A stretch of DNA of 64,000 nucleotides, from assembly GCA_963738305.1 (NCBI GenBank), contig CAVTVU010000005.1, positions 1 through 64,000 of the forward strand. Direction: 5' to 3'. The translations under genes and the position numbers were made by a program. Shown here piece by piece: positions 26,021 through 35,638 of the stretch (positions within the stretch are counted from its first letter, which is position 1; every line of letters starts with the position of its first letter). The stretch comes from JBBRHQ01 sp963738305 (GTDB lineage Bacteria > Actinomycetota > Thermoleophilia > Solirubrobacterales > 70-9). A model generated the notes under the pieces. It was not told the DNA's origin, ran no database searches, and worked only from the letters and a program-made list of their open reading frames with translations.

Positions 26021-27253
26021 ATGCCAGAGAACCAGACATTCGTGATCCTCGGAGCCGGCCTGGCAGGGGCCGTGGCCGCCGAGGCGCTGCGCGAGCACGG
26101 CTTCGAGGGCCGCCTGATCCTGATCGGCGACGAGCCGGAGCGCCCCTACGAGCGTCCGCCGCTCTCCAAGGAATACCTGCGCGGCGAGAGCGAGGAGGAG
26201 CCCTTCGTTCATCCGGAGGAGCTTTACGACGAGAAGGCGATCGAGCTCTGGACTTCCACGCCCGTGCGCGGGCTCGACGCAGGCGCGCGACAGCTTGCGC
26301 TGGATGATGGCCGGACGCTCGGCTATGACCGGCTGCTGATCGCCACCGGCGCAGAGCCTCGCCGGCTCGAGGTGCCGGGCGCCGACCTGGAGGGGATCCA
26401 CTACCTGCGCACCGTCGGCGACTCGCGAGCGATCGCGGAGCGGATCGAGCGCAAGGAGCCCCTCGTGGTGGTCGGCTCGGGCTGGATCGGGTCCGAGATC
26501 GCGGCCTCGGCCCGGCAGAAGGGGTGCGAGGTGACCGTTTTGGAGATGGGCTCGCTGCCGCTCGAGCGGGTGCTCGGCCCCGAGCTCGGCCGCGTCTACC
26601 TCGACATCCACCGCGGACACGGGGTCGAGTTCATCCCCGAGACGACGGTCGAGCGCTTCGAGGGAAGCGGCTCGGTCGAGCGCATCCTCACCCGCGACGG
26701 CGCCTCGATCGAAACCGGGTTCGTCGTCGTCGGGATCGGTGTTGCGCCCCGCACCGCCGTCGCGGAGTCGGCGGGAATCCCGCTGGAGAACGGCATCCTC
26801 GTGGACGAGCGCCTGCAAACCTCGCTGGAGGGCGTGTTCGCGGCGGGAGACGTGGCCAACGCGCAGCACGCGTTCTATGGGCGCCACCTCCGGGTCGAGC
26901 ACTGGGCCAATGCCCGCTACCAGGGTGAGCTGGCCGCCAGGACGATGCTTGGCGCCGACGGCGTGAACGACGAGATTCCCTACTTCTTCTCGGACCAGTA
27001 CGACGCCGGCATGGAGTACGGCGGCTATGCCACCGAGTGGGACCAGGTCGTCTTCCGAGGCGATCCCGCCGACGGCGAGTTCATCGCCTTCTGGCTGGAC
27101 TCCGGCAGGCTGGTGGCGGGGATGAACGTCAACGTCTGGGACGTCAACGAGCCGATCCGTGAGCTGATCTCCTCGCGCCGGCCGATGAACCCGAAGGCGC
27201 TCGCCGACCCCGATACCCCGATCGAGCAGATCGGGAAGGCCGCGGTCCGTTGA
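26021..27253 (+). CDS. FAD/NAD(P)-dependent ferredoxin-reductase-like oxidoreductase
   Basis: 410 residues from ATG at 26021, with AGGAGGAAGGG upstream. Two Rossmann folds: FVILGAGLAGAVAAEALREH (FAD) near the start and LVVVGSGWIGSEIAASARQ (NAD) near 150-170, and the FAD-binding GVFAAGDVANAQH. The C-terminal reductase domain has YFFSDQYDAGMEYGGYA. The layout matches ferredoxin/putidaredoxin reductases that feed cytochrome P450s or Rieske dioxygenases, or rhodocoxin reductases. The stop overlaps the next gene, folE, by 4 bp. No ferredoxin or oxygenase gene is nearby, so the partner is unknown. Confidence 0.9.
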   Translation: MPENQTFVILGAGLAGAVAAEALREHGFEGRLILIGDEPERPYERPPLSKEYLRGESEEEPFVHPEELYDEKAIELWTSTPVRGLDAGARQLALDDGRTLGYDRLLIATGAEPRRLEVPGADLEGIHYLRTVGDSRAIAERIERKEPLVVVGSGWIGSEIAASARQKGCEVTVLEMGSLPLERVLGPELGRVYLDIHRGHGVEFIPETTVERFEGSGSVERILTRDGASIETGFVVVGIGVAPRTAVAESAGIPLENGILVDERLQTSLEGVFAAGDVANAQHAFYGRHLRVEHWANARYQGELAARTMLGADGVNDEIPYFFSDQYDAGMEYGGYATEWDQVVFRGDPADGEFIAFWLDSGRLVAGMNVNVWDVNEPIRELISSRRPMNPKALADPDTPIEQIGKAAVR

Positions 27254-27813
27254 TCCGGAGCGTGGACCTCGATGCGGCCGAGCAGGCCGCTGCGGACCTG
27301 TTGAGCGCTCTCGGCGCGGACGATTCCGACCATCTGCGCGAGACGCCGCGGCGGGTCGCCCGCGCCTATGCCGAGCTGCTCTCGCCGGTCCCCTTCAACC
27401 CGACCACGTTCCCCAACGACGAGGGGTACGACGAGCTGGTCGTCGTCCGCGACATCCCCTTCCAGTCGCTCTGCGCCCATCATCTCCTGCCCTTCCACGG
27501 CACGGCCCAGATGGGCTACCTGCCGGGGCAGAGGATCATCGGCCTCTCCAAGCTCGGCCGGGTCGTCGACCTGTTCGCCCGCTCGCTCCAGGTGCAGGAG
27601 CGCCTGACGGTGCAGATCGCCGACTGGCTGGAGGAGAACCTCGAGCCGCGCGGGGTCGGCGTGATCATCGAGGCCGAGCACCTCTGCATGTCGCTGCGCG
27701 GCGTGCAGAAGCCCGGCGCGCTGACCCTCACCTCGGCCCTTCGCGGAAGCCTCAGCGAGGACGGGCGAACCCGCCATGAGTTTCTCGGCCTGGCCCGCGG
27801 CAGCCGCGGCTAG
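27250..27813 (+). CDS. folE: GTP cyclohydrolase I
   Basis: 187 residues from TTG at 27250, overlapping the reductase stop (TTGA). The zinc site is intact: Cys75 and His78 in SLCAHHLLPF and Cys146 in HLCMSLRGV. Other hallmarks are ETPRRVARAY near residue 31 and IIGLSKLGRVVDLFA. The CMSLRGV motif replaces the more usual CMTMRGV. The enzyme turns GTP into 7,8-dihydroneopterin triphosphate, the first step to folate and biopterin. Placement after a ferredoxin reductase rather than in a fol operon is unusual and suggests a second, stress- or pigment-linked copy. Confidence 0.93.
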   Translation: MIRSVDLDAAEQAAADLLSALGADDSDHLRETPRRVARAYAELLSPVPFNPTTFPNDEGYDELVVVRDIPFQSLCAHHLLPFHGTAQMGYLPGQRIIGLSKLGRVVDLFARSLQVQERLTVQIADWLEENLEPRGVGVIIEAEHLCMSLRGVQKPGALTLTSALRGSLSEDGRTRHEFLGLARGSRG

Positions 27814-27817
27814 GCGC

Positions 27818-27831
27818 CGGCGCAAGCGCCG
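27818..27831. terminator. Weak hairpin between convergent genes
   Basis: A 6-bp self-complementary stem, CGGCGC-AA-GCGCCG, lies between the folE stop (27813) and the GNAT stop (27838). The loop is very tight and the hairpin may open to 4 bp. It has no T run. Confidence 0.35.
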
Positions 27832-27837
27832 CGCGGG

Positions 27838-28353
27838 CTAGCAATCCTCGGCGTCCACAACGCCGAGCAGCTGCCGGTAGTAGTTCTGAAACCCGTGACG
27901 CCGGTAGAGCCTCGTCGCGCCGGCGTTCTTCTCGACCACGGCAACCGACCAGAAGCGGACGCCCCTTTCCCGGAGCCGCATGCGCGCCGCTTCGATCAGC
28001 GCGGTGCCGACGCCGTCGCCACGAGCATCCGCGGCAACGGCCAGCGACTCGATTTCGCCGATCCGCTCCCCCAGCTCCCAGGTCGGCCCGGACTCGACCA
28101 GGCGCAGCACCGCGTATCCGCGCGCTTCGTCCCCCGCCACGGCGTCGAGCGCCAGCAGCAGCCAACACCCCTCGTCGGCGAGCCACTCCCGGTACTGCGC
28201 GCTGCGCAGCTCCCAAGCCTCCTGCGCCGTTCGAACCGGCCAATCGGAGCCGGAGAGATCGCGGTGGAACTCGACCATCGAGCGCCACAGCGGCTCGACC
28301 CGCCCGAGGTCATCGACGCCGGCTTCGACGATGCGGATCGGCCCGCTGCTCAC
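27838..28353 (-). CDS. GNAT-family N-acetyltransferase
   Basis: 171 residues from GTG at 28353. Upstream codons in the frame are not coding-like. The acetyl-CoA-binding motif A is present as IGEIESLAVAADARGDGVGTALIEAA, with the R/Q-x-x-G-x-G/A signature (ARGDGVGTAL), and motif B SVAVVEKNAGATRLYRRHGF. The substrate is not deducible. Convergent with folE. Confidence 0.87.
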   Translation of the reverse strand: MSSGPIRIVEAGVDDLGRVEPLWRSMVEFHRDLSGSDWPVRTAQEAWELRSAQYREWLADEGCWLLLALDAVAGDEARGYAVLRLVESGPTWELGERIGEIESLAVAADARGDGVGTALIEAARMRLRERGVRFWSVAVVEKNAGATRLYRRHGFQNYYRQLLGVVDAEDC

Positions 28354-28499
28354 GTGCCGATCATCGCAGCCACACCGAGGTGTGAGTAGGGCCACCCCCC
28401 GGCGCCGGCCGGTCCATCCCTGGGGCCCCTGTGAGGGGCGCCGGACCTGCCCGAAGCTCCTCTCGAGCAGTACTCCAACCCCCACCAAGGAGAAGCAGG

Positions 28500-29847
28500 A
28501 TGACCAAAACCAAGACAACTCTGATCCGGGCCCTGACGATCATCGCCTCGCTGGCGGCGGTGCTGGTTCCGGCTGCGGCCGCCCAGGCCTCTGCCACGAA
28601 GACCAGGCTGGCGAGCGTAAAGTCGAACGGCCAGGAGGTCAACGTCGACAACGATTTCGGCTCATCGGTCTCGGCCGACGGCCGCTTCGTGGCCTTCCCC
28701 TCCCAGGGCAAGTACACGGGCGGGGACGCCGGCTCCGACTACGACGTCTTCGTTCATGACCGGCTCACCGGCAAGACGCGGCGGGCCAGCCTCAAGTCGA
28801 ACGGTAAGGAAGTCAACGGCCAGGACTGCCTGGGGCACTCGATCTCGGGCAACGGCAACCTGGTGGCCTTCAGCTGCGCCGGGGCGATGGTCGGCAGCGA
28901 CCACAACAACTCCTACGACATCTATGTGAAGAACATGTCGTCGGGCAAGATCGTCAGGGCCAGCGTCAAGTCGAACGGTTCCGGCGTCGCGGGGGCGAGC
29001 AGCGCTCTGGCGTCGATCTCGGCCAATGGCCGCTACGTCGCCTTCGTCTCGGACGGCGCACTGGTCGCCTCCGACACGAACGGGGACGAAGACGTCTATC
29101 GCCACGACCGGAAGACCGGCAAGACGATCCGGATCAGCCTCCGCTCGAACGGCGATCAGAGTGACCAGAACGCCAATGATCCGAGCATCTCGGGCGATGG
29201 CAACCGAGTCGCTTTCACAACCGACGACGGGTCGATGACTCCCGACACCGATTACAGCAACGGTGGCGGCGATGCGACGTCTTCGTACGCGACGTGAAGG
29301 CGGAGACGACGACCCGGGCGAGCCTCGAGTCGGACGGCACCGAGGCGGCTCCGGCCAGCAACCAGAGCAACACGAAGCCGGCGATCTCGGCCAACGGGCG
29401 CTTCGTCGCCTTCAGCGCCGACGATCGGGGCAGCTTCGTGCCGGAGGATCTGAACGGAGAGCCCGACGTCTACGTTCATGACCTGAAGTCGGGCAAGACC
29501 ACCAGGGCCAGCATCTCCTCTAGCGGTGACGAGCTGCCTGACTCGAGTGGCGCCAACAACCCGGCGTCGATCTCGGCCAGCGGACGCTACGTGGCGTTCG
29601 AGTCCAACGCGGCGCTGGTCTCCTCCGACACGAACGACGCGGACGACGTCTACGTCCACGATCGCAAGACGGGGAAGACCCGCCGGGTCAGCCTCAGGTC
29701 CAACGGTCAGCAGGAGCCGACATACAACAGTCAGCAGCCCTCGATCTCCGAGGACGGCCACTGGGTCACCTTCGGCTCACCGGGCCAGTTCACCGGCGGC
29801 GATCGGGTGTCGATTTCGACATCTTCGAGCGCGGCCCGCTGCACTAG
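28500..29847 (+). pseudogene. Secreted TolB/PD40-type beta-propeller protein, two frame breaks
   Basis: ATG at 28500 follows AAGGAGAAGCAGG. A signal peptide (IIASLAAVLVPAAAAQASA) leads into repeated units of about 45-50 residues with the patterns SISANGRYVAFVSD, DVYVHDRKTGKTRRVSLRS and SNG(Q/D). That is a WD40/PD40-like propeller. Near 29275 one base seems lost: the frame ends SYAT, and the next reads DVFVRDVKAETTTRASLE. Near 29806 a second base seems lost, after which the end reads VDFDIFERGPLH then stop at 29845-29847. Rebuilt, it is about 449 residues and exported. Function unknown. The frames join cleanly, so sequencing indels are likely. Confidence 0.7.
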
Positions 29848-29863
29848 GCCATCGCCACGGTCT

Positions 29864-29894
29864 CCCGGGCGGCCGGCAAGTCCGGCCGCCCGGG
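29864..29894. terminator. Strong hairpin terminator
   Basis: A perfect 13-bp stem (cccgggcggccgg / ccggccgcccggg) with a 5-base loop CAAGT starts 17 bp after the reconstructed stop of the propeller gene. There is no T tract. Its position and strength suggest it ends transcription of the gene before it. Confidence 0.78.
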
Positions 29895-30001
29895 CGCCGA
29901 GCGGGCTCCACGGGACCCCGAGCGGTCCGGCCGCCGGCGTGTAGACGCCGCGGAAACGTCTCCGAGGTGAAACGGAAACGTCGCTCGGGCAGCATCGTGA
30001 G

Positions 30002-30220
30002 ATGGCGAGCGACCTCGACCCCGGTGCGCTGGAACCAGACCTCGAGTACCTGATGATCCAGCTTCGCCACATCGGGGTCTCGATCGGCGAGACGGACGCC
30101 CCTCTCGCACCGCCCGACGACGGACGCTGCGAATACTCCGGGCTGACGATCCCGGAGTGCTCGTGCCGGAGCTGCACGCGCGAGCTGATCCTCCGCTACC
30201 GCCCCGAACTCGGCTGCTGA
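30002..30220 (+). CDS. Small cysteine-containing hypothetical protein
   Basis: 72 residues from ATG at 30002. It has four cysteines in its C-terminal half (CEYSGLTIPECSCRSCTREL) and a final Cys, which suggests a zinc knuckle or a redox cluster. The N-terminal half is acidic (DLDPGALEPDLEYLMIQLRH). Codon use fits the genome. No family is recognised. Confidence 0.6.
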   Translation: MASDLDPGALEPDLEYLMIQLRHIGVSIGETDAPLAPPDDGRCEYSGLTIPECSCRSCTRELILRYRPELGC

Positions 30221-30245
30221 CAGCCAAGCCGGGCAGTCCGGCAGG

Positions 30246-30920
30246 CTAGGTCGGAACGGTGAGCGGCAGCCCCTCGACGTGGATCTCGCACCCCGCTGTT
30301 TCGGGGTCCTTGGGGATGAAGCCGGTCAGCTTCGCGCGCGGCTCGATCACGTCGAGGATGCCGCGCGATGATGCCCCGGTGCAGGGTGCAGACGACCTCG
30401 CGGTTCTCCTTGACCGAGTTGCGGTAGGGGCAGTTCTCCAGCCGGCAGAGCAGGGCTCCGCGCATTGCCTTCGAGCGCCGGCTGGAACCCGAGACCCGTG
30501 AGGGTGTCACGGAGCGCCGCCGTCCGCGGATCCGGCGTCGTCGGCGCAAGCTCGCGGCCGATCTCCCGGCCGGCGTTCTCCACCTCCCTTAACCGCGCCT
30601 TGGTCGGCGGCGTCGCCCGCGCCAGCCAGCGGGCGAGGTCGCCGTAGGCGCGCGGCGGGCTGCCGCCGGGCTCCGCGCTCGGTGACACCGACCACATATC
30701 GCGGGGACGCCCGCGTGAGCGGGGCCTGACGGCTCTTCTCCAGCAGGCCGCGCGCGCTGAGGCGATCGAGATGGATCCGCACGCCGTTTGGGTGCATGCC
30801 CAGCCGCTGTGCCAGCTCTTCCGTCCCCGCCGGCCGGCCGAGGTCGCTGACCATCGCGAACAGCCTGGCGCGCGTCGCCTGGCCGAGAACGTCATCTGGT
30901 CCTGTCTCGGGCAGGTCCAC
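30246..30920 (-). pseudogene. ArsR/SufR-like winged-helix regulator with C-terminal Fe-S motif, frameshifted
   Basis: Four frames rejoin into one protein of about 224 residues. GTG at 30920 gives TRARLFAMVSDLGRPAGTEE and LAQRLGMHPNGVRIHLDRLS, a winged helix-turn-helix. Then SPSAEPGG, AYGDLARWLARATPPTKARL and RDTLTGLGFQPALE. Next, RGALLCRLENCPYRNSVKEN with REVVCTLHRGI, a C-x4-C-x13-C pattern like the iron-sulfur site of SufR-type regulators. Last, LDVIEPRAKLTGFIPKDPET to the stop at 30246. It is divergent from the NO reductase gene, about 60 bp apart, so it is the likely NO-responsive repressor. The breaks are near 30690, 30480 and 30370. Confidence 0.72.
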
Positions 30921-30980
30921 AGACCATTCTGGCGCACGCGCGGCGTCAGCCGAGTCTTTTTTCCAATCGATCTGGGAGAA

Positions 30981-33358
30981 GTGTTAGGTTCCGCGCCCGG
31001 CGGCTGGCGATGGAAGAACCGACTTCCCGACACCGAGCTAGTCCCAGCCCCGGCGGCAAAGCGCGGCCTGCTCGTCTCCAAGGGCTGGCTGCAGGCGGTG
31101 ATCATCGTCGTCCTCGCCGGCTTCCTCGTCCTCGGCATCCTCGCCTACCGGACCTACAAGGCCGACCCGCCGATCCCCGACCGGGTCGTCGACCCGTCGG
31201 GCAAGGTGCTGTTCACCGGCGTCCGACATCGGCGAGGGCCAGCAGGTCTTCCTGCGCAACGGGCTGATGGAGTACGGCTCGATCTTCGGGCACGGCGCCT
31301 ACCTCGGCCCGGACTTCACCGCCGACTATCTGCACCGCGCCGCGCAGTCGGTCCGGCGCCAGTACGGCGGGGCCGGATCGGACGTCCGCCCGGCAGCGCA
31401 CGATCTCCGACTTCCAGGCGAACCGCTACGACAGCGACACGGACACGCTCACCTTCAGCGCCGCGCAGGCCCGCGCCTTCGAGCAGCTGCGCCGTCACTA
31501 CCGGCGCTTCTTCGACGAGCCGACCACCCGCTTCGGCCTGCGCCCGCACCCGATCTCCGATCCGGCGAAGGCCAAGCAGCTGACCGCGTTCTTCGGCTGG
31601 ACGGCCTGGGCGGCGGCGGCGCGGCGTCCGGGGCACAACTACTCCTACACCAACAACTGGCCGCCCGAGTCGCTCGTCGACAACGCGCCCAGCGCCAACG
31701 TGCTCGTCTGGTGCGTGGTCTCGCTGATCGCCCTGCTCGGCGGGATCGGGCTCCTGTTCGCCGCCTTCGGCCGCTGGAACTTCCTCGGCTGGCGAGGGCG
31801 TGAGCAGGCGACGCTCTCCTTCCGCGCGCCCGGCGACGTCGCGCTGACCCCGGCGCAGCGGGCCACCGCCTGGTTCTTCTTCGTGATGGCGGCGCTGTTC
31901 CTGCTGCAGACGCTGGTCGGCGCCGCGTCGCAGCACTACCGCGCCGACCTCGGCTACTTCTTCGGCATCGACCTCGCGCAGGTGCTGCCCTACAACCTGG
32001 GCCGCACCTTCCACGTGCAGCTGGCGATCTTCTTCGTCTCGACCTCGTTCCTGGCGGCGGGGATCTTCCTGGCGCCGATGATCGCCCGCCGCGAGCCGCG
32101 CGGCCAGGGCAAGCTGGCCTACATCCTGCTCGGGGCGCTGGCGATCGTCGTCTTCGGCAGCCTGATCGGCGAGTTCGCCGACGTCCACGGCTGGCTGGGG
32201 AGCATCGGCAACCTGTTCGGCGACCAGGGCTTCGAGTACCTCGACCTCGGCCGGATCTGGCAGGTCCTGCTGGTGATCGGGCTGTTCTTCTGGGTCGCGA
32301 TCCTCTGCCGCGGGCTGCGGGGGCGGCTCGCCAGGGAGCACGTCGGCAACATGCCGTGGCTGTTCTTCTTCGCCGCGCTGGCGATCCCGGCCTTCTACGC
32401 GGTCGGCCTGCTGGCCAACGCGACCGAGAACTTCACCGTCGCCGACTTCTGGCGCTTCTGGGTCGTCCACCTCTGGGTCGAGGACTTCCTCGAGCTGTTC
32501 ACGACGGTGATGGTCGCCTACATCTTCGTGCTGCTCGGGGTGGTCCGCGAGACGCGTCGCGCTGACCGTGATCTTCCTCGACATCCTGCTCTACTCGGCC
32601 GGCGGGGTGATCGGCACGATGCACCACCTCTACTTCTCCGGCGAGCCGGCCGAGCACATGGCGCTCGGGCGCGGTGTTCTCGGCCGCCGAGGTGATCCCG
32701 CTCACCTTCCTCACCGTCGAGGCCTGGAGCTTCCTGCAGCTCGGCGCCCGCCAGGAGTCGCGCTCGCAGACGCCCTTCCCGCATCGCTGGGCGGTGATGT
32801 TCCTGGTCGCGGTCGGCTTCTGGAACTTCCTCGGCGCCGGCGTCTTCGGCTTCCTGATCAACCTGCCGATCGTCTCCTACTACGAGATCGGCACCTCGCT
32901 GACCGCCAACCACGGCCACGCCGCGATGATGGGCGTCTACGGGATGCTCGCCGTCGGGCTCGCGCTCTTCTGCCTGCGCTACCTGATCCCGGCGGAGCGC
33001 TGGCCCGAGCGGGCGGCCAAGTGGAGCTTCTGGTCGCTCAACATCGGCCTCGCCTGGATGTGCTTCTCCGACCTGCTGCCGCTCGGCTTCCTGCAGCTGT
33101 ACGAGTCGGTCAGCTCGAGCTACTTCCACGCCCGCTCGCTCGAGTTCCTGACCAACTCGACCAACACGCTGCTCGAGTGGCTGCGCTTCCCCGGGGACGT
33201 GCTGTTCATCGCCGGCGGGGTGCTGCCGCTGCTCTACATCTGCTGGCTCGGGGTCCGCCACCGGGTCGGCAAGGGGACCCTCGAGGAGCCCGAGGAAATC
33301 CTCTTCACCGAGATCACCGAGCCCGACGCCCGAGGCGACCGCGGCGGCAGCGCGGTGA
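30981..33358 (+). pseudogene. norZ: Quinol-dependent nitric oxide reductase (qNOR), four single-base insertions
   Basis: Continuous similarity across the frames gives a full single-subunit qNOR. From GTG at 30981: LLVSKGWLQAVIIVVLAGFL; QQVFLRNGLMEYGSIFGHGA; DSDTDTLTFSAAQARAFEQL; YSYTNNWPPESLVDNAPSAN; ATAWFFFVMAALFLLQTLVG; NFTVADFWRFWVVHLWVEDF; VIGTMHHLYFSGEP (heme/Fe histidines); VSYYEIGTSLTANHGHAAMM; EPEEILFTEITEP. Breaks fall near 31215, 31390, 32555 and 32675, and each is explained by one extra base. The protein reduces NO to N2O with quinol electrons in the membrane, for NO detoxification. The in-frame end runs into the next gene's start. Confidence 0.83.
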
Positions 33359-33964
33359 GCGCCGAGGCGCTGCTCGCCGCCGCCTACGCCGCGCTGCTCG
33401 CGGCCGGGGGCCTGGTGCTCGACCGGCTCGCCCGCCACACCCACGAGCGCTCCGGCCGCTTCCGCACCAACGGCTTCTCCTTCCGCGCCGAGCTCGACGC
33501 CTGGGAGTGCCCGGAGGGCGAGTACCTGCACCGGATCGATCTCGACCACACCGCGCGGGTCGTCCGCTATCGCGCCCGCGCCGCCGTCTGCAACGCCTGC
33601 CCGGCCAAGGACGGCTGCACCGACTCGGACGAGGGCCGCGAGGTGACGCCGCGCGCTCGATCCCTGGCCGCACTCGGAGTCGGGTCGCTTCCACCGGGGG
33701 ATCTCCTTGGTCATGGTCGCCCTCGCGGCGCTTGTCTGCCTGGTCGCGATGCTGCGAAACACCGCGCCCGCCGAGCTGGCGGCGCTGGGAAGCTGCCTCG
33801 CGGTGCTGGTCCTGCTCGGAGCCCGGCTCGGAAATCGTCTGCTGCAATCCGAATCCGGCTCCCCGAACCGCATGCGCAAACGCGCGCCGGCGGCTAGCGG
33901 CTGCTCGAGGTTGCACAGGAAAGCGAGAGCGCGGGCGGGGAGGACCGCGGCACCCAGGCCCTAG
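33355..33964 (+). pseudogene. Membrane protein with transposase-like cysteine motif, one frame break
   Basis: Starts at GTG 33355 (AVSAEALLAAAYAALLA), within the end of qNOR. A transmembrane segment is followed by a soluble part, FRAELDAWECPEGEYLHRID, and the metal-site motif CNACPAKDGCTDSDEGRE. The motif is like the cysteine knuckle of IS1182-type transposase C-termini, but no DDE domain is present. After a frame change near 33655 it continues DPWPHSESGRFHRGISLVMV and ALVCLVAMLRNTAPAELAAL, a second helical pair. Function unknown. The position behind qNOR suggests a role with it. Confidence 0.6.
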
Positions 33965-34509
33965 TTGAGGCCTTTTTCCTCGGCCGCCTTGTAGGCGATC
34001 TGGAGGAAGTCCGAGATGGTCAAGGCCGAGAAGACGGCTGCCAGCAGGCGGGTCAGCCGCGGGGCGAAGACGAGGCCGATCGCGAACGCGGCGACGACCC
34101 AGAGCCCGAGGCAGTAGGGGCAGATCAGCAGCTCGCCGATCGCCTTGCGAGCGCCCTGGCCACGCGAGCGCTCTTCCAGCTCCGATGGGCCGCCCTCGCC
34201 CTCGAGCTCGGTGAACGGCGCCCGCAGGGGGCTGGTCACCTTGTCCTTGGTGACGAGTCGGCTGAGCTTGTGGGATGCGACCCCGACCGTGGCCAGATCC
34301 CCGGGGGCGACCCGCTCGGGCAGCGTGCGCCCGCTTCGCGACGCGGCCAGCAGCGCGCCCCCGAAGAGCGTGCCGAAGACGCTCATCAGCACCGAGTAGG
34401 CGAGCAGGGGCGGATGCTCGGATTGCGGCGCGTATCCCTCCACCGGCCCGGGGACTCGAAGGCCGCGGTCCTCGCTCTCGGGCCGTGCCGGCGGGCCGTC
34501 GTTGACCAT
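33961..34509 (-). CDS. DUF1360 membrane protein
   Basis: 182 residues from ATG at 34509. The family core is present: VGVASHKLSRLVTKDKVTSP, then LRAPFTELEGEG, and the cysteine pair ICPYCLGLWVVAAFAIG in a transmembrane segment. The N-terminus also carries a hydrophobic stretch. DUF1360 proteins, seen near sporulation and stress genes in other bacteria, have no known role. The gene overlaps the convergent gene at 33964 by 4 bp. Confidence 0.86.
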   Translation of the reverse strand: MVNDGPPARPESEDRGLRVPGPVEGYAPQSEHPPLLAYSVLMSVFGTLFGGALLAASRSGRTLPERVAPGDLATVGVASHKLSRLVTKDKVTSPLRAPFTELEGEGGPSELEERSRGQGARKAIGELLICPYCLGLWVVAAFAIGLVFAPRLTRLLAAVFSALTISDFLQIAYKAAEEKGLN

Positions 34510-34548
34510 GGTGCCTGGCTACCCCCTGCTCTTCCGTTGAATCACTGC

Positions 34549-35040
34549 CTAGAGCCAAACGTGCTCGAACGCGAGCTTGCCGCCCCGGCAGGAGAGGAGG
34601 CCCATCGAAGGCCGGGGCGATCGCCGACGCTCGGTGGGGCTGCCGGGGTTGAAGATCTGAAAGCCGTCGTCCTCTTCGTGCAGGGGGAGGTGGCTGTGAC
34701 CGAAGACGACGGCGTTCGCTCGGGGGAAGCGGCGCCGCAGTCTCGCCAACCTGCTCTTCGCCGGCCCTGCGTCGTGGACCACGGCGACGACACCTGCACC
34801 GAGGCTGACCTCGAGGCTTGCCGGCAGGACGCGCCGTAGAGCCGGCTCGTCTACGTTGCCGTGAACGGCGTGGAGAATCGGGCAGAGCGACTCGAGCTCG
34901 TCCCGGAGCGAGGGCCCGGTGAGGTCGCCGGCGTGGATCACCGCATCCGCTCCGGAGATCAGCTCGCGGCAGCGCTCCGGGAGCCGCCGAGAGCCCCTGG
35001 GCATGTGGGTGTCGGCGATCACTGCGATCAAACAGCTCAA
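34549..35040 (-). CDS. YfcE-type metallophosphoesterase
   Basis: 163 residues from TTG at 35040. The calcineurin-like motifs are IAVIADTHMPRG (DxH), VIHAGDLTG (GD), VHGNVDEP (GNxD), VVFGHSHLPL (GHSH) and NPGSPTERR. This pattern is that of the YfcE/MJ0936 group of small phosphodiesterases. It is cytosolic. It is on the same strand as the DUF1360 gene 40 bp on, but they may not be co-transcribed. Confidence 0.89.
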   Translation of the reverse strand: MSCLIAVIADTHMPRGSRRLPERCRELISGADAVIHAGDLTGPSLRDELESLCPILHAVHGNVDEPALRRVLPASLEVSLGAGVVAVVHDAGPAKSRLARLRRRFPRANAVVFGHSHLPLHEEDDGFQIFNPGSPTERRRSPRPSMGLLSCRGGKLAFEHVWL

Positions 35041-35268
35041 GCCTTACCCGCCTGCCGGAGACCTGGGCCGGCCGGCAGGACGCGGCTGCGGGCAGCGCTC
35101 CGAGAGCTTCACCGCGGCCGCGCCGCCGGCGCGGCTCGACCTGCGCGTCCCGTCCAGCCTGCGCAGCGTCAACCCGACCGGGTTCGGCAAGCGGGACACC
35201 AGCGTCGCCCTCTACGACGGAGCCCGGCGTGTGGCGACGATCAGTCGCAGCACCGAGGTCTTTCCCCG
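35041..35268 (+). other. Gap with a possible coding fragment
   Basis: The plus strand has a frame reading LRVPSSLRSVNPTGFGKRDT then SVALYDGARRVATISRS that looks coding-like but has no start with a ribosome site and ends at 35281, inside the next gene. It could be a remnant of an exported protein. No family is recognised. Confidence 0.25.
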
Positions 35269-35600
35269 ATGGACCTCGTGATCCGGGCATTGGTGGCTTT
35301 CGAGGTCATCCTGCTGATCACCCGCACGATAGGGCCACGAGCCGTTCGACCTGATCATGCTGGTCGTGATCGACGCCCTCGTCCAGCAGGGCGTGACCCA
35401 GAGCGACCAGTCGCTGACCGGCGTCGCGATCGTGCTCTTCGTCTACTCGCTGTGCACGGTCGGAGTCGCCTACCTCAAGTTCCGATTCAAGGCGCTGCGG
35501 CCGGTGTTCAGCGGTGGAGCGATCGTGGTGATCGAGAACGGCTCGGTGATCGAGGCCAACATCCCGGGGGCGGTCCAGCGGCTGAGATGCGACTGGCGGG
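35269..35600 (+). pseudogene. DUF421 (YetF-like) membrane protein, damaged
   Basis: ATG at 35269 gives MDLVIRALVAFEVILLITRT, the usual first helix. The next bases have lost roughly fifteen nucleotides plus a frame: the sequence goes from RTIG to EPFDLIMLVVIDALVQQGVT. Further family parts follow (SLTGVAIVLFVYSLCTVGVA, then IVVIENGSVIEAN), after which the frame loses similarity. The last third of the usual family domain is missing, and the convergent gene starts soon after at 35639. It is a decayed or misassembled gene rather than a working one. Confidence 0.6.
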
Positions 35601-35638
35601 CGGCGGTGGCACTCGGACCCCCACCGCCCGCCGGTCCG

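Noticed and set aside
31316..32584. 422-codon minus-strand open frame opposite qNOR
   Set aside because: It is an acidic shadow of the hydrophobic qNOR helices, without motifs.
33577..33640. CNACPAKDGC motif, considered as a transposase fragment of an IS element
   Set aside because: No DDE catalytic domain, inverted repeats or target duplication are seen, and the motif lies between transmembrane segments.
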